A stretch of DNA of 64,000 nucleotides from Rhodovibrionaceae bacterium. Lineage in GTDB: Bacteria > Pseudomonadota > Alphaproteobacteria > Kiloniellales > DSM-21159. This document shows positions 35,666 through 45,169 of the stretch, piece by piece. A model generated the notes under the pieces. The model had not been told where the DNA came from. It searched no databases and worked only from the letters and a program-made list of their open reading frames with translations. The translations under genes were made by a program, and so were the position numbers. The first letter of the stretch is position 1; the number at the start of each line of letters is the position of its first letter. The DNA lies in contig JANQMX010000004.1 in the NCBI GenBank assembly GCA_028279885.1, positions 31,496 to 95,495 on the forward strand. The letters run 5' to 3'.

Positions 35666-36447
35666 GGCTTCAGCTTATAGCCGACGGCGACCATGCGGTA
35701 GGCCAGCAGCCACAGCCCGATGTTGACACCCAAGGTTATCAGCAGGCCGAGCGTCAAGTCGCCGTCGTGGCGTCCGAGGAAGCCGTAGCGAAAGCCGTCG
35801 ATGGAGTAGAAGAAGGGATTGAGGTGCGCCACCAGGTTCCAGCCTTCCGGCAGACGCTCGACCGAATAGAAGGTACCGGACAGGAAGGAGAAAGGCACGA
35901 TGACGAAGTTGGTCACGGCCGCGATATGATCGAACTTTTCGGCCCAGATGCCCCCGATCAGGCCGAGCAGCGCCAGCATCAGCGAGGCGGAGAAGGCGTG
36001 ATAGAGCGCAAAGAGCGGGTCGGCGAGCGGTAGGGGAACGAAGATCCACATGCCGATCACCGCCGAGAGGCCGACGATCAAACCCCGGGTGACGCCGCCG
36101 GCGATGTAGCCGACGAGGAACTCCGTGGTCGAGAGCGGCGGCATCAGCACATCGACAATGTTGCCCTGCACCTTGGCGATCAGAATGGAGGAGGAGGTAT
36201 TGGCGAAGGCGTTCTGAATGATGGTCATCATCACCAGGCCCGGCGCCAGAAAGACGGCGTAGGAGAAGCCGTCGATCGCCGTACCGCCACGGCCCAAAGC
36301 CAGCGTAAAGACGGCAAGGAACAGCAGCGAGGTCACCATGGGCGCGACCACCGTCTGCGTCGCCACGTTGAGGAAGCGCTGCACCTCCTTCACGTAGAGC
36401 GTCCATAACCCGAGCCAGTTCACCGCCCCATAGCTGCGTGGCCCCAT
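35662..36447 (-). CDS. ABC-2 type transporter permease (first of a pair)
   Basis: A 261-residue ABC-2 permease from the ATG at 36447, chosen because AAGGCGGAG lies just upstream; an ATG at 36471 has no such site. Six hydrophobic segments are seen. AIDGFSYAVFLAPGLVMMTI and LNPFFYSIDGFRYGFLG are typical of the family of drug, lipid or polysaccharide exporters. It is coupled to the second permease. A partner ATPase, usually encoded beside such permeases, is not found between here and recX on the opposite strand. Confidence 0.87.
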   Translation of the reverse strand: MGPRSYGAVNWLGLWTLYVKEVQRFLNVATQTVVAPMVTSLLFLAVFTLALGRGGTAIDGFSYAVFLAPGLVMMTIIQNAFANTSSSILIAKVQGNIVDVLMPPLSTTEFLVGYIAGGVTRGLIVGLSAVIGMWIFVPLPLADPLFALYHAFSASLMLALLGLIGGIWAEKFDHIAAVTNFVIVPFSFLSGTFYSVERLPEGWNLVAHLNPFFYSIDGFRYGFLGRHDGDLTLGLLITLGVNIGLWLLAYRMVAVGYKLKP

Positions 36448-36636
36448 AACTCCGCCTTTCCATGCCATCAAATGAGGAGACCGCCGGCGAACCCCGCCGC
36501 AGCCAATCCAAATGTCGGAAGCCCCTGCTCTCCGCCTGCAGGTGCCGCTGAGACATAGAGTTCGTCGTAGGAGAGGGCAAGCGCGCGCCGCGCATGGCTT
36601 GCCCCAACCAAACGGCAGCGCCTAGGGTCGCAGGCG

Positions 36637-37185
36637 ATGACCGCTTCGCGCCAAAACCGCCGCAAGGTGACGCTCAAGCCCCCGACCCGGGAAAGTCTGA
36701 GACGCGCCGCCCTCCGCTATCTCGAGCGCTACGCCAGCTCCTCCGGAAACCTGCGGCAGGTCTTGCAGCGGCGCCTCTTGCTCGCCGAGCACCGGGGCCT
36801 GGAGCATGACTGCGGCGAGGCGGACATCGACGAGATCGTAGCCTCGCTGACCGGCCTCGGCCTGCTCGACGATCGGCAATACGCCTTGGACCGGGCCGGC
36901 GCCCTGCACCGTCGCGGCTGGTCGCAGCAGCGCATCCAGGCGGACCTGGCGAAAAAAGGCCTCGATAAGGAGGAGGTCCAGGCGGCCTTCGCCAAGTTGC
37001 GCGAGGAGGAGCCGGACCTGGAGATGGCCGCCGCCCTGGCCTTCACACGCCGCCGGCGTCTGGGGCCGTTCCGCACAACGGCTTCACGCGCCGCGCATCG
37101 GGAGAAGGACCTGGCCAAGCTGGCCCGACAGGGCTTCGCCTACGAAACCGCCCGGCGCATCATCGACGCTGACGAGCCCTGCTAA
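36637..37185 (+). CDS. recX: RecX family regulatory protein
   Basis: Modulates RecA filaments. The 182-residue helical protein shows repeated three-helix modules: RESLRRAALRYLERYASSSG, LRQVLQRRLLL, then GLLDDRQYALDRAGALHRRG and the following QQRIQADLAKKGLDKEEVQ. This arrangement is characteristic of RecX. recA is not nearby, which is usual in alphaproteobacteria where recX is often separate. It is transcribed away from the permease pair. Confidence 0.87.
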   Translation: MTASRQNRRKVTLKPPTRESLRRAALRYLERYASSSGNLRQVLQRRLLLAEHRGLEHDCGEADIDEIVASLTGLGLLDDRQYALDRAGALHRRGWSQQRIQADLAKKGLDKEEVQAAFAKLREEEPDLEMAAALAFTRRRRLGPFRTTASRAAHREKDLAKLARQGFAYETARRIIDADEPC

Positions 37186-37236
37186 CAGGTCAACCAAGGC
37201 CTGCCCGTGTCTGCACGCGCGGGTACATGCACTGCG

Positions 37237-37794
37237 CTAACGTTGCTCGAGAACGTGGAGTAGCCGCCGCAGGATGATCGATAGATTGGCGATATCTTCC
37301 TCTCCGAGTTCATCGATCAAGGAGTCCTCATGGTGGAGAAGTGACTCGACGGTGGAATCGACAAGGTCTTTTCCTTCAGGCGTCAGCTCTATCCAAACTG
37401 CTCTCTGATCTCGTGCTGTTGCGGGCGCCATACCTTTCACGCTGTCAGCCGAAGCAGAGCGCATGCTTCGCACCAGACCGGCGGCTTCAGCACGCGCCAC
37501 GCGTTGGGTAATCGCGCTTTTGCTTACCCGGCAACGGGTGGCCAGCTCATGCACCCTGAGACGGTAGGGATCTCCGGAACGTCGGAGATTTGCCAGGAGA
37601 TCGCGAAGCGCGGGCTCAATGCCCAATTCATTCATCGTCCGGCGTCGGTCTTCAGAAAGAAGTTTCGCAATCCGCCAAATCCGAGTGATCACACCGATCG
37701 ACCTCAGGGGCAGGTCCGGTCGTATACGAGCCCACTCCGTCTGAATCTGGTCGATCGCGTCAGGCGCATCTCGCCCGGTCATTTTCTTCTGCAT
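37237..37794 (-). CDS. MarR family transcriptional regulator
   Basis: A 185-residue winged-helix regulator. The DNA-binding part has LRVHELATRCRVSKSAITQR and then VARAEAAGLVRSM, followed by the wing and the line VWIELTPEGKDLVDSTVESL typical of MarR. It is divergent from an SDR oxidoreductase with 66 bp between starts, the usual layout of a MarR repressor and its target. Its codon use and the pair's composition look less GC-rich than the neighbourhood. Confidence 0.9.
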   Translation of the reverse strand: MQKKMTGRDAPDAIDQIQTEWARIRPDLPLRSIGVITRIWRIAKLLSEDRRRTMNELGIEPALRDLLANLRRSGDPYRLRVHELATRCRVSKSAITQRVARAEAAGLVRSMRSASADSVKGMAPATARDQRAVWIELTPEGKDLVDSTVESLLHHEDSLIDELGEEDIANLSIILRRLLHVLEQR

Positions 37795-37860
37795 CTTGCC
37801 GCTTTGATCCGCCCTTGACGAAAGATGTTTAGACCTTAACTATATGCCTATCAACTCACT

Positions 37861-38628
37861 ATGTCGGGAACAATCATGCCACGTACAGTCGTTGTTACGG
37901 GCGGCGGAACCGGTATCGGCCGCGCCTGCGCCAAGCATTTTGCCGCTCAGGACAACAGAGTCTTCATCACTGGGAGGCGTGCCACGCTACTGGATGACGT
38001 GGCAGCGGCGATAGGCGCGAGATCGGTGGCGTTCGACGCCTCTGACCCGCACGATGTGGCAAGCGCCCTCGACAAATTGCCGGACCGCATCGATGTGTTG
38101 GTCAACAATGCAGGCGGCAATACCGATCTGATCGACTCCGGTTCTCAGAATACTGCCGAGGAAGCGCAAACAGCCGCTCGGCTGGCCCAATTGGCATCCC
38201 AGTGGTCCGCGAATTTCCAAGCAAACGTGTTGACGGCTGTGCTGGTCACCACTGCGCTCGAGGCTCGTTTCGCTGACGACGCCCGTATCATCACAATCGG
38301 ATCGATTGCCGGTCGCACGGGCGGGGGTGGTTCCTACGGCGCGGCCAAGGCTGCAATCGAAGCATGGACCGCCGACCTAGCCCGGTCCTATGGCCCTCGG
38401 GGGATCACCGCAAATGTCGTTTCGCCAGGGCTCATTGAAGACACAGAGTTCTTTCGTGGGAAGCTCTCCGACGATCGCCGGGCGGCTCTTGCCGAGGCAA
38501 CCTTTACAAAACGGGCTGGACAGCCAGACGATGTCGCCGCTCTGGTGGCATTTCTCGCATCGCCGGAAGCGGGACACGTGACGGGACAAGTCATTCCGGT
38601 CAACGGAGGGGCCCACCTCGGGCGATGA
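37861..38628 (+). CDS. SDR family oxidoreductase
   Basis: A 255-residue short-chain dehydrogenase. The NAD(P) site is VVTGGGTGIGRACAKHF near residue 10, NNAGG lies near 84, and the catalytic YxxxK is SYGAAKAAIEAW near 160, with the active-site Ser in TIGSIAGRTGGGG. The end VTGQVIPVNGGAHLGR is the classical SDR terminus, resembling 3-oxoacyl-ACP reductase-like enzymes. The substrate is unknown. Probably controlled by the divergent MarR regulator. Confidence 0.92.
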   Translation: MSGTIMPRTVVVTGGGTGIGRACAKHFAAQDNRVFITGRRATLLDDVAAAIGARSVAFDASDPHDVASALDKLPDRIDVLVNNAGGNTDLIDSGSQNTAEEAQTAARLAQLASQWSANFQANVLTAVLVTTALEARFADDARIITIGSIAGRTGGGGSYGAAKAAIEAWTADLARSYGPRGITANVVSPGLIEDTEFFRGKLSDDRRAALAEATFTKRAGQPDDVAALVAFLASPEAGHVTGQVIPVNGGAHLGR

Positions 38629-38634
38629 CTCGAT

Positions 38635-39228
<594 letters not shown>

Positions 39229-39246
39229 TCGCTACATCGTTGAGCC

Positions 39247-40665
39247 ATGAACGACGAACTCAAGGCCGACCGGGCGCCTGCCGCCAACGCCATGTGGGGC
39301 GGACGCTTCGCCGGCGGGCCGGACGCGGTCATGGAGGCCATCAATCCCTCCATTGGCTTCGACCGGCGCTTCTATGCCCAGGACATCGACGCCAGCATCG
39401 CGCATGCCGAGATGCTGGCCGCCCAGGGCATCATCACCGCTGAAGATGGCGACGCCATTCGCCAGGGTCTAGAGCAGATCCGTGGCGAAATCGAACGCGG
39501 CGACTTCACGTTTTCGACAGCGTTGGAAGACATTCACATGAATGTCGAGGCCCGCCTGAAAGCGATCATCGGCGAGCCGGCGGGCCGACTGCACACCGGG
39601 CGCTCGCGCAACGACCAGGTGGCGACCGACTTCAAGCTCTGGGTCCGGCAGGCCATCGACGGCCTCGAAGACGGGCTGCGCGACCTGCAGGCGGCCCTGC
39701 TCGACCAGGCCGAAAATGAGGCCGCGACCCTGATGCCCGGCTATACGCATCTGCAGGCGGCGCAGCCGGTGACCTTCGGCTATCATCTCCTGGCTTATGT
39801 CGAGATGTTCGGCCGCGACCGCAGCCGCTTCGCTGATGCCCGCAAGCGGCTCAACGAGTGCCCGCTGGGGGCGGCAGCCCTGGCCGGCACGTCCTTCCCG
39901 ATCGACCGCCAGCGCACGGCCAAGGCCCTCGGCTTCGACCGGCCGACCGCCAACGGCCTCGACTCGGTCTCCGATCGCGACTTCGCCATGGAGTTCCTCG
40001 CCGCCGGCAGCATCCTGGCGGTCCACCTCTCGCGCTTCGCCGAGGAGGTGGTGATATGGTGCTCGCCCGGTTTCGGCTTCATTCAGCTCAGCGACGCCTT
40101 CACCACCGGCAGCTCGATCATGCCGCAGAAGCGCAACCCCGATGCGGCGGAGCTGGTGCGCGGCAAGGCCGGCCGGGTGATCGGCAGCTTGATCGCGCTG
40201 ATCACGATGATGAAAGGCCTGCCATTGGCCTTCAACAAGGACATGCAGGAGGACAAGGAGCCGCTGTTCGACGCCGCCGACACCCTGCGGCTTTGCGTGG
40301 CGGCCACCGCCGGCATGGTGCGCGACCTACGCACCGAGCGTCCCGCAATGCTGGCGGCAACCCAGGCCGGCTTCCTGACCGCCACCGACCTGGCCGATTG
40401 GCTGGTGCGCAGGCTGGAAATGCCCTTCCGCGAGGCGCATCATGTGACCGGCGCTCTGGTCGCCTTGGCCGAGCGTCAGGGCTGCCGGCTCGACGAGCTT
40501 GCTTTGTCCGACATGCAAGCGGTCGAGCCCCGCCTGACGGATGACATCTACCAGGCCTTGGCGGTCGAGAGCTCGGTTGCGAGTCGCCAAAGCCAGGGCG
40601 GCACGGCGCCGGCACGGGTGCTGGAAGCCGTAACCGCGGCGCGCCGGCGCTTTTTGGAGGGCTGA
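39247..40665 (+). CDS. argH: Argininosuccinate lyase
   Basis: Last step of arginine synthesis, splitting argininosuccinate into arginine and fumarate. The 472-residue protein carries [20 protein letters not shown] at the start, [20 protein letters not shown] near 120, [20 protein letters not shown] near 165 and the fumarase-superfamily signature [20 protein letters not shown] near 290. It begins a plus-strand run argH - lipoprotein - lysA, with 5 and 3 bp spacings, that is probably one operon. Confidence 0.97.
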   Translation: MNDELKADRAPAANAMWGGRFAGGPDAVMEAINPSIGFDRRFYAQDIDASIAHAEMLAAQGIITAEDGDAIRQGLEQIRGEIERGDFTFSTALEDIHMNVEARLKAIIGEPAGRLHTGRSRNDQVATDFKLWVRQAIDGLEDGLRDLQAALLDQAENEAATLMPGYTHLQAAQPVTFGYHLLAYVEMFGRDRSRFADARKRLNECPLGAAALAGTSFPIDRQRTAKALGFDRPTANGLDSVSDRDFAMEFLAAGSILAVHLSRFAEEVVIWCSPGFGFIQLSDAFTTGSSIMPQKRNPDAAELVRGKAGRVIGSLIALITMMKGLPLAFNKDMQEDKEPLFDAADTLRLCVAATAGMVRDLRTERPAMLAATQAGFLTATDLADWLVRRLEMPFREAHHVTGALVALAERQGCRLDELALSDMQAVEPRLTDDIYQALAVESSVASRQSQGGTAPARVLEAVTAARRRFLEG

Positions 40666-40670
40666 GCAGG

Positions 40671-40922
40671 ATGACACGTACCGCTTGCCTGGCTATGGCC
40701 TGCTTGCTCTTCGCTGCCGGCTGCGGCGTCGAGGGCAACCCAGTGCCGCCTGAAGGCGAAGAAGCCCGTTACACCTATCCCTTGCCCTATCCGGACCCGG
40801 AGACGGTGGTTCCCGGCGGCCGGGAGGAGGACCGCGCCGGGTCGCGGTTGCAGCCGCGCGGGACGCCGCTGATCGACGATCCCCTGGCGCCAAGAACCAG
40901 AACCATCGAGCCGGTCGAATAA
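40671..40922 (+). CDS. Small lipoprotein between argH and lysA (LptM/YifL-like position)
   Basis: An 83-residue predicted lipoprotein: MTRTACLAMACLLFAAGCG has a lipobox FAAGC with the acylated Cys at residue 18. The mature part is short, proline- and acid-rich (VPPEGEEARYTYPLPYPDPE), probably disordered. Its place between argH and lysA is that of the YifL/LptM-type lipoprotein, which in enterobacteria helps mature the LPS translocon LptD; here sequence similarity is limited to the signal and the proline-rich start, so function is inferred from context. Confidence 0.75.
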   Translation: MTRTACLAMACLLFAAGCGVEGNPVPPEGEEARYTYPLPYPDPETVVPGGREEDRAGSRLQPRGTPLIDDPLAPRTRTIEPVE

Positions 40923-40925
40923 AAT

Positions 40926-42206
40926 ATGAAACCCTTCCAGTATCGCGACGGCCAGCTCTCGGCTGAAGACCTGGCTATCGAATCCCTGGCGGCTGAAGTC
41001 GGCACGCCTTTCTATCTCTACTCGGAAGGCGCCGTACGCGGCCAGCTGCGCGACCTGAAGCAGGCCTTGATTGCGGCCGGCCTGGACCCGCTGATCTGCT
41101 ATTCGATGAAGGCAAATCCCAGCCTGGCAATCATGCGCGCCCTGCTGGATGAGGGGGCCGGGGCGGACGTGGTCTCCGAAGGCGAGCTGCGCCGCGCGCT
41201 CATGGCCGGGGTTCCGCCGCAGAAAATCGTCTTCGCCGGAGTCGGCAAGACGGCCGAGGAGATGCGCGCCGGGCTCGAGGCCGGCATCCTCCAGTTCAAT
41301 GTGGAGTCGCGCGACGAGCTGCTCCGCCTCAACCAGGTCGCCGCCTCGCTCGGCCGGACGGCCACCATCGCCTTGCGGGTCAATCCCGACGTCGATGCCC
41401 GCACCCATGCGAAGATCACCACCGGCACCTCAGAGAACAAGTTCGGCATCGATATTGCCCTGGCGCCCGAGATCATGAGCCAGGCAGCGGCCCTCGATCA
41501 CATCCGACTCGAGGGCTTGGCGGTCCACATCGGCTCCCAGCTGACCGATCTTTCTCCCTATGCCGCCGCCTTCAGCCGGCTGGCAGAGCTCTTCCAGGCC
41601 GCGCGCGACGCCGGCCATGCGATGAAACGGCTCGATTTGGGCGGCGGCATCGGCATCTCCTATGAGGACGGGACCCCGCCGGATTTCCCGGCCTATGCGG
41701 AGATCGCCAAGCAGGCGGTGGGTCATCTCGGCATTCCGCTGATCTTCGAGCCCGGGCGGGCCATCGTCGGCCATGCCGGCCTGCTGATCAGCCGCGTTCT
41801 CTACGCCAAGCAGGGTATCAACCGCCGCTTCCTCATCCTGGACGCGGCGATGAACGACCTCATCCGCCCGACCCTCTACGACGCTTGGCACGACATCCTG
41901 CCGGTCGCCGAGCCCGGGCCGAATACCCCGCTATTGCCGCAAGATGTGGTGGGGCCGATCTGCGAAAGCGGCGATATCTTTGCCGAGCAACGGCCCCTGC
42001 CGGAGCTGGCACCCGGCGACCTTGTGGCAATTTGCGCTGCCGGCGCCTATGGCGCCACAATGTCGTCACTCTATAATTCAAGGCTCCCAGCACCCGAGGT
42101 GCTCGTCCGCGGAGGGGAGTTTGCGGTTGTTAAACCCCGCTTGGACTATGAAGCGATGCTGCGGCAGGAGAGGCTGCCGCCCTGGCTGGCAGACGCCCCT
42201 GCCTGA
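40926..42206 (+). CDS. lysA: Diaminopimelate decarboxylase
   Basis: Final step of lysine synthesis, decarboxylating meso-diaminopimelate. The 426-residue type III PLP enzyme has the cofactor lysine K62 in CYSMKANPSLAIMRA, the glycine loop LDLGGGIGISYEDG near 235, LIFEPGRAIVGHAG near 275, and the active-site Cys in GPICESGDIFAEQRPLP near 350. Gene order and 3-bp spacing suggest translation from an argH-lysA transcript. Confidence 0.97.
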   Translation: MKPFQYRDGQLSAEDLAIESLAAEVGTPFYLYSEGAVRGQLRDLKQALIAAGLDPLICYSMKANPSLAIMRALLDEGAGADVVSEGELRRALMAGVPPQKIVFAGVGKTAEEMRAGLEAGILQFNVESRDELLRLNQVAASLGRTATIALRVNPDVDARTHAKITTGTSENKFGIDIALAPEIMSQAAALDHIRLEGLAVHIGSQLTDLSPYAAAFSRLAELFQAARDAGHAMKRLDLGGGIGISYEDGTPPDFPAYAEIAKQAVGHLGIPLIFEPGRAIVGHAGLLISRVLYAKQGINRRFLILDAAMNDLIRPTLYDAWHDILPVAEPGPNTPLLPQDVVGPICESGDIFAEQRPLPELAPGDLVAICAAGAYGATMSSLYNSRLPAPEVLVRGGEFAVVKPRLDYEAMLRQERLPPWLADAPA

Positions 42207-42265
42207 GGCCGATCGCCGAGCTTTCCGGGTCACGCGGCAGAGACAGCAAAGCAAGGGAGCGCGCG

Positions 42266-44791
42266 ATGCGTAAAGAAGCCGAGGCCACATCCTTCCGGAT
42301 CCGGCTTTTTGCGGCTCGCCTCGCGCTCTTCCTGGAAGCCCTCTGGCCTGCACTCTGGCCGCCCCTGGCGGTTGCCGGTCTGTTCATCGGGCTCGCCCTT
42401 CTGGGCCTGCCCGGCATGCTAAGCCCTTGGCTGCACACCCTCTTTCTCGCTTTCTTCGTGCTGCTGTTCCTCTGGTCCGGCTATCGCGCCCTGCACCGGC
42501 TCGCTTGGCCTGACCGTCGCCAGGGCCAGCGGCGCCTGGAGCGCGACAACGCGCTGCCGCACCGGCCCTTGGAAGGCCTGGACGATTCCCTGGTCAGCGA
42601 CACGCCGGTCGCCCGCGTCCTGTGGCGCCGGCATCGCGACAAGCTGCTGGCCACGCTGCCCTCGCTGCGGGTCGCGCCGCCGAGAACGAGCTGGACCCTG
42701 GTCGACCGCTGGGGCCTGCGGGCCGGTCTCGGCTGCCTCCTGGCCATCGGCATCGCCAACAGCTACGACAACATCGGCGGTCGTTTGGCCGCCGCCTTTA
42801 CGCCCAATCTGGCGATGGACGACGTCGTTCCGGCCAGTGCCGTCACCGTATGGATCAATCCGCCGGCCTACACCGGCGCCGTGCCGCGAGCGCTGGAGGT
42901 CGGTCACGGTGGCGTGATCGAGGCCCCGATCAACAGTCAGCTCCTGGCCCAGGTGGTCGGCGGCGAAAGCGCCCCCATCCTGGCCTACAGCGAGGAAGAA
43001 GACGCCTTCGAGCGCCAAGGCCTGACTGCTTTTCGGCTGACCCACGAGCTCTCGGAAGATGGCCCGCTGGAAATCCGCCAGGGCGGGCGCTCCCTGGCGA
43101 GCTGGGAGCTGGCGCTGCAGCCCGACCTGCCGCCGACGATCGACTATCTCTCACCGCCGTCGAAGACGGTGCGCAACTCGCTGCAGATCGAATACCTGGC
43201 CGAGGACGACTACGGCGTGACCGAGGCCAACGCCCGCATCGCGCTGGTCGAGCGGCCGGAGGAAGAGGCGCTGGTTCTGTCCCTGCCGCTGCCCAGCCTG
43301 AGTGCGCCCTCCGCGGATGGCCGCAGCTTCCATGATATGACGCCGCACCCCTGGGCCGGGCTCGAGGTCGAGATCGTCCTGGAGGCGACTGACGAAGTCG
43401 AGCAGCAGGGCCGCAGCGAAGGCTTCCGGATGGTGCTGCCCGAGCGAATCTTCAATCACCCGGTCGCCCGCGCGCTGATCGAGCAGCGTAAGCGGCTGAC
43501 CGTCGCACCGGATGACCGCGGCCCGGTGATCGGGGCGTTGGCGGATATCGGCTCCAGGCCCAGCCACTATCACAACGACATGCTGGTCACCCTGGCCATC
43601 GTCATCGCCGAGCGCGAGCTGGCCAACATCGATCGTCCCGAGGCGATCGACCGCGTGCAGCGGCTGCTCTGGGAGACGGCGCTGCGCATCGAAGACGGCG
43701 AAGCGGCGATTGCCGAGTTGCGGCTGCGCGAGCTGCAGCGGCAACTGATGGAGGCCCTGGCGGAAGGCGCCAGCGACGAAGAGATCCAGCGTCTGATGAA
43801 CGAGCTTCAGCAGGCGCTGGACGACTATCTGCAGGCGCTGGCGCAGCAGATGCAGGAGCAGATGCAGAACCAGCAGGGCGAGCTGCCGCAGCTCCCCCCC
43901 AACGCCCAGGTGATGCAGAGCCAGGAGCTGCAGCAGATGCTGGAGCAGGCGCGGCGGCTGGCCGAGAGCGGCATGCGCGACCAGGCCCGCCAGATGCTGG
44001 AGCAGCTGCAGCAGGTGCTGGAGAATCTGCAGACCGACCCGATGGCGGCACAGCAGAACCGCGCCTTCGAAGAGGCGCGCGAAATGCTGAACGACCTGGA
44101 CCAGATGATGCGCCGCCAGCAGGAGCTGATGGATGAAAGCTTCCGTCAGTCCCAAGGCTTGGGAAGCCAGGAGCAGAACCAGCAAGGGCAGCAGCAGCAG
44201 GGCCAGGAAGGCCAAGGCCAGCGCTCGGGCGAGCAGCGAGGGCAAGGCCAGCGGCCCGGCCAGTTCGGCTCACCACAGCAGGGCCAACAGGCCCAAGGCG
44301 GCGATCCGACCTCCCAGCTCAGCCAAGCGCAGGAGGCATTGCGCCGCCAGCTCGGAGAGCTGATGCGCGATTTCGCGTCGCGCATGGGGGACATCCCGCA
44401 GCCGCTGGGCAATGCGGAGCGCGCCATGAGCCAGGCGCGCGACGCACTGAGCCAGGGCGACGCCCGAAGTGCGATCGATCCGCAGGCCGAAGCCCTCGAT
44501 CAGCTACGCCAGGGCCTGGAAGCCATGCTGGAGAGCTTCGCCCAGCAGATGCAGGGCGGCGAAGGGACCGAGGGGTCTCAACTCGGCAGCAATCCGGGCC
44601 AGGGCCGCGACCCCTTGGGCCGCAGCTCCAGCAATGCCGGCGCGCAGACCTTCGAGGACGTCACCGTGCCGGACGAGATGGAGATCCAGCGGGCGCGCGA
44701 GATCCTGATGGAGCTACGGCGCCGGCGCAGCGACCCGGAGCGGCCGCCGCTGGAGCTCGACTACATCGATCGTCTGCTGCGCCAGTTCTAA
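42266..44791 (+). CDS. TIGR02302/DUF4175 family membrane protein
   Basis: An 841-residue protein with two N-terminal membrane segments (about 20-75) and a third near 150, then a large periplasmic part. Residues 170-400 look beta-rich (AVTVWINPPAYTGAVPRALE). Residues about 490-720 are helical and very rich in Gln and Glu, with repeats such as QQMQEQMQNQQGELPQLPPN and a Gln/Gly run. The family usually follows lysA in alphaproteobacteria. Function is unknown; the order next to lysA has been linked only by synteny. The stop lies 14 bp before the cpdR stop. Confidence 0.88.
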   Translation: MRKEAEATSFRIRLFAARLALFLEALWPALWPPLAVAGLFIGLALLGLPGMLSPWLHTLFLAFFVLLFLWSGYRALHRLAWPDRRQGQRRLERDNALPHRPLEGLDDSLVSDTPVARVLWRRHRDKLLATLPSLRVAPPRTSWTLVDRWGLRAGLGCLLAIGIANSYDNIGGRLAAAFTPNLAMDDVVPASAVTVWINPPAYTGAVPRALEVGHGGVIEAPINSQLLAQVVGGESAPILAYSEEEDAFERQGLTAFRLTHELSEDGPLEIRQGGRSLASWELALQPDLPPTIDYLSPPSKTVRNSLQIEYLAEDDYGVTEANARIALVERPEEEALVLSLPLPSLSAPSADGRSFHDMTPHPWAGLEVEIVLEATDEVEQQGRSEGFRMVLPERIFNHPVARALIEQRKRLTVAPDDRGPVIGALADIGSRPSHYHNDMLVTLAIVIAERELANIDRPEAIDRVQRLLWETALRIEDGEAAIAELRLRELQRQLMEALAEGASDEEIQRLMNELQQALDDYLQALAQQMQEQMQNQQGELPQLPPNAQVMQSQELQQMLEQARRLAESGMRDQARQMLEQLQQVLENLQTDPMAAQQNRAFEEAREMLNDLDQMMRRQQELMDESFRQSQGLGSQEQNQQGQQQQGQEGQGQRSGEQRGQGQRPGQFGSPQQGQQAQGGDPTSQLSQAQEALRRQLGELMRDFASRMGDIPQPLGNAERAMSQARDALSQGDARSAIDPQAEALDQLRQGLEAMLESFAQQMQGGEGTEGSQLGSNPGQGRDPLGRSSSNAGAQTFEDVTVPDEMEIQRAREILMELRRRRSDPERPPLELDYIDRLLRQF

Positions 44792-44805
44792 AGCGTTGCT
44801 CGGCT

Positions 44806-45165
44806 CTAACGGGCCAGCGCTTCGGCCACCGCGTCGCAGATCTGCCTGAGCGAAAAAGGCTTGAGCAGAACCGTGGCGACCAGCTCTTCCATGTTGTGCG
44901 CCCGCTGCTGCTCGGCCGAGTAGCCGGTCATCAGCAGCACCGGCATGTCGGGATAGTCCTTCGCGGTCTTGAGCGCGAGTGCAATCCCGTCCAGTCCTGG
45001 CATGACGATGTCCGTGACCAGCAGGTCATAGCGCTCGTCCGAGAGCGCACGCAGCGCCTCGCTGCCGTCGGGGACGCCCTTGACCCGATGACCCTCCCCT
45101 TCCAGCGCGCGGCAAACGAAGCTACGGACCGACTCTTCGTCTTCCGCAACCAAGACCCTCGCCAT
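44806..45165 (-). CDS. cpdR: CpdR-type single-domain response regulator
   Basis: A 119-residue receiver with no output domain. MARVLVAEDEESVRSFVCRA gives the acidic pocket, the phosphoacceptor is D52 in LLVTDIVMPGLDG, and the Thr/Lys switch residues are in LLMTGYSAEQQRA and LLKPFSLRQ. The sequence DGIALALKTAKD and the short length match CpdR, which in Caulobacter controls ClpXP-dependent degradation of cell-cycle proteins when unphosphorylated. The ATG at 45165 fits the family start; upstream codons run into the DUF3426 gene's end. The convergent gene is DUF4175. Confidence 0.9.
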   Translation of the reverse strand: MARVLVAEDEESVRSFVCRALEGEGHRVKGVPDGSEALRALSDERYDLLVTDIVMPGLDGIALALKTAKDYPDMPVLLMTGYSAEQQRAHNMEELVATVLLKPFSLRQICDAVAEALAR

Positions 45166-45169
45166 CACT

